Assembly: GCA_027297845.1 (NCBI GenBank)
Contig: JAPUHG010000310.1
Location: 1 to 5,553 of the forward strand
Length of the DNA: 5,553 nucleotides
Source: Gammaproteobacteria bacterium
GTDB lineage: Bacteria; Pseudomonadota; Gammaproteobacteria; Steroidobacterales; MnTg04
Direction: 5' to 3'
Position numbers and translations under genes: made by a program. Below the pieces are notes generated by a model. It searched no databases. It was given only the letters and a program-made list of their open reading frames with translations, and was not told where the DNA came from. Shown in pieces: positions 4,085 to 5,553 of this stretch; within the stretch, counting starts at the first letter, position 1; each line of letters begins with the position of its first letter.

Positions 4085-4987
4085 ATGCACCCAATTTCCA
4101 GGCTAGCGACGGTCTGCTTACTGCTAACACTGGCCTCTTGCGCCAGCCAGCCGACGATTGTCTCCGGAGAAGCCAGCCTTGGGCTCGCCGCCGTCGTTAT
4201 CCGCACCGACCCCGAGTCCTGCGCGGCGCAACTGCGTGGGAGCAGGCGATCGCTGGACGATGAACTGGATTCCAGTGATATCAAGATCGTGAACTGGAAT
4301 TTGCAGAAGGGCGCCAATCCGGAATGGATAGCCGATCTGTCGGCAATCACGGGCGAACCCGATCTGATGATATTCCAGGAAGCTTCATTGAATACCGACG
4401 TCTGGCGTACCGTTGCTGCCGATCAGTATCGTTCATTCGCTCCAGGCTACAGCACGAAACAAAGGATTACGGGTGTCATGACCATCAGTGACGCGGAGCC
4501 GTTGACCCAGTGCAATCTCATCAATAGGGAGCCATGGATTCGCACGCCAAAAGCTACAATGATCATCGAATACGGATTGACCGGTACCGATCAGACGTTG
4601 TTGGTCGTCAATGCCCACGCCGTGAACTTCACCTTCGGAATTCGTCATTTTAGGCAACAGATTCAACAAATGCAGTCTGTCCTGAGTGAACACCAGGGAC
4701 CGATTCTGTTGTCCGGTGATTTCAACACCTGGCACGGGCGAAGGTTCGAGATCCTGAACGAGGTGGCTGAAAGCCTTGACCTCACGATGCTGGAATTCGA
4801 TGAGGATTACCGCAAGCGACTTTTCGGGCATGTCCTGGATCATATCTATATCCGCGGCCTGCAAGTAATCGAGGCAACGACCTACCGGGTAGGCTCATCG
4901 GACCATAACCCGATGTCAGTGAGGTTGCGCTTCAGTGAGATGGCGCCCGTGATCAGGCACGCTACCGCAGATGGGTCCAATCGATGA
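4085..4987 (+). CDS. YafD-like endonuclease/exonuclease/phosphatase-family lipoprotein
   Basis: 300 residues. A lipoprotein signal peptide MHPISRLATVCLLLTLASC ends in lipobox L-A-S-C19. Ala at +2 predicts outer-membrane sorting by the Lol rule. After a linker (20-64) comes a complete EEP (DNase I/exonuclease III-like) fold with its motifs in order: VNWNLQK (N72), IFQEA (E99), NAHA (H178), SGDFN (D212, N214), LDH (D252, H253), SSDHNP (D273, H274). All expected metal and catalytic residues are present. The stretches GVMT, REPW, NAHAVNF and GDFNTW...RR closely recall E. coli YafD (UPF0294). Members of this fold cut phosphodiester or phosphoester bonds; the substrate here (nucleic acid, phospholipid or sugar phosphate) cannot be told. 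C46 and C141 could form a disulfide in the periplasm. It overlaps the next gene by ATGA. Family call secure; location well supported; substrate unknown. Confidence 0.85.
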   Translation: MHPISRLATVCLLLTLASCASQPTIVSGEASLGLAAVVIRTDPESCAAQLRGSRRSLDDELDSSDIKIVNWNLQKGANPEWIADLSAITGEPDLMIFQEASLNTDVWRTVAADQYRSFAPGYSTKQRITGVMTISDAEPLTQCNLINREPWIRTPKATMIIEYGLTGTDQTLLVVNAHAVNFTFGIRHFRQQIQQMQSVLSEHQGPILLSGDFNTWHGRRFEILNEVAESLDLTMLEFDEDYRKRLFGHVLDHIYIRGLQVIEATTYRVGSSDHNPMSVRLRFSEMAPVIRHATADGSNR

Positions 4988-5388
4988 GAGTCATTGTCGC
5001 CTGCATACTTCTGCTATGTTTGCTGCCGCCGGGCGCACGCGCGGACCAGGTTCCGGCGGAGATCGATTATCTAATGCTGACCGTCGGTAACAGCGATTGC
5101 ATATTCATTCGAAACGGTAAACGGCACACTGCGAAGAAGGCCGAAGATCACCTGCGGGGAAAATACCGGCGCGGAAAGCGCCACGCACCGACCAGCGAGC
5201 AATTCATCGAAAATCTGGCCAGCAAGAGTTCTATGAGCGGGAAGCCATATCTCATCGAGTGCAAAAGCGATAAACAGATTGCTTTCGGTTTGTGGCTTAC
5301 GCAACTGCTGTATGAGTATCGGGCAAGCTCGAATGGCTTAAAGACGGATGACGAATTCAGTATTTCCTCAGAGACTGCCGGTACTTGA
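4984..5388 (+). CDS. Small exported protein, DUF5329-like
   Basis: 134 residues. The Sec signal peptide MRVIVACILLLCLLPPGARA is cleaved at A-R-A|DQ after residue 20. The mature part has EIDYLM (26-31), SDCIFIRNGK (37-46), AEDHLRGKY (53-61), FIENLASKSSMSGKPY (74-89) and IEC (91-93). This order of motifs matches what I recall of the DUF5329 family, whose function is not known. C39 and C93 are the only cysteines in the mature protein and probably form a disulfide in the periplasm. The ATG is inside the stop of the preceding lipoprotein gene (ATGA), so the two are translationally coupled and may act in the same envelope process. The last 15 or so residues look disordered. Start and reading frame are secure; family assignment is from memory. 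Confidence 0.75.
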   Translation: MRVIVACILLLCLLPPGARADQVPAEIDYLMLTVGNSDCIFIRNGKRHTAKKAEDHLRGKYRRGKRHAPTSEQFIENLASKSSMSGKPYLIECKSDKQIAFGLWLTQLLYEYRASSNGLKTDDEFSISSETAGT

Positions 5389-5401
5389 TTAACGCCTGAT
5401 C

Positions 5402-5553
5402 TTAACTCGAATAGTCGTTCGATTTTTCCCAAGAATAGCCCTGCGCCTGGCCAATCGCCCGCTTTGCCGGCGAAACCTGGTGTCTACACCTGATCTGCAT
5501 CTGTGGCCCGGCAACCTGCCTCAGCTTTGTCGCGTCCACCATGAAGGCCGTCT
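5402..5553 (-). CDS. Possible 3' end of an unidentified minus-strand gene (partial)
   Basis: On the minus strand one frame stays open from the right edge to a TAA at 5404-5402. It gives about 49 codons, ending with RAIGQAQGYSWEKSNDYSS. Amino-acid content is plausible and third codon positions are mostly G or C, but three rare Arg codons (AGG, AGG, AGA) occur, and a terminator-like hairpin for the plus-strand genes overlaps its end. Plus-strand frames are also open here for part of the stretch but look poorer and lack starts. I do not recognise the product; the tail faintly recalls C-termini of some GT4 glycosyltransferases, which is not enough for a call. Confidence 0.22.
   Translation of the reverse strand, partial: TAFMVDATKLRQVAGPQMQIRCRHQVSPAKRAIGQAQGYSWEKSNDYSS
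5407..5427 (+). terminator. Weak intrinsic terminator candidate after the lipoprotein/DUF5329 pair
   Basis: TCGAA (5407-5411), a 6-nt loop, TTCGA (5418-5422), then T5. The stem is only 5 bp and AT-rich, so it is weak. It is placed 19 bp after the stop codon, where a terminator is expected. Confidence 0.35.

Noticed and set aside
4433..4864. Minus-strand open frame of 143 codons opposite the EEP gene
   Set aside because: The plus strand encodes all EEP catalytic motifs. The antisense frame has no recognisable features.

Overview
The window looks like a piece of a gammaproteobacterial chromosome. The evidence is a FimT/FimU-PilV-PilW minor-pilin operon divergent from a glycine oxidase gene, the same neighbourhood as the fimT-fimU-pilVWX-pilY1 locus of Pseudomonas aeruginosa; a tRNA-Thr(CGU) whose body closely resembles E. 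coli thrW; and an endonuclease/exonuclease/phosphatase-fold protein of the YafD type. Base composition is moderately GC-rich by eye. I cannot name a genus.

Left third (1-1901, minus strand): four type IV pilus minor pilin genes read right to left, fimT-like, fimU-like, pilV and the 5' end of pilW, which runs off the left edge. Each has a class III prepilin leader, a Gly at the cleavage site and Glu at +5. pilV and pilW overlap by four bases (ATGA). The products should be made as prepilins, processed by the prepilin peptidase PilD, and assembled into the priming tip complex of the pilus with PilX, PilY1 and PilE, presumably encoded just outside the window.

Middle (1902-3765, plus strand): a divergent intergenic region carries a good sigma70-type promoter for thiO with a perfect 17-bp palindrome in its spacer. 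thiO (FAD-dependent glycine oxidase, thiamine thiazole synthesis) is followed by a separately promoted Fur-superfamily regulator of the Irr-like type. That regulator has no cysteine at all, and its message may be leaderless. A terminator hairpin after it sits inside the core promoter of tRNA-Thr(CGU).

Right third (3766-5553): downstream of the tRNA are three imperfect tandem copies of a unit of about 80 bp. Their distal half resembles the 3' half of the tRNA itself (anticodon-stem 3' strand, a T-arm-like hairpin, CCGGCACC), and each copy opens with a T7-8 run. This is the most unusual structure in the window. It is followed by a translationally coupled two-gene unit: a predicted outer-membrane lipoprotein with an intact EEP catalytic motif set (YafD-like), and a small exported DUF5329-type protein. 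The last 165 bp hold a weak terminator-like hairpin and possibly the 3' end of an unidentified minus-strand gene.
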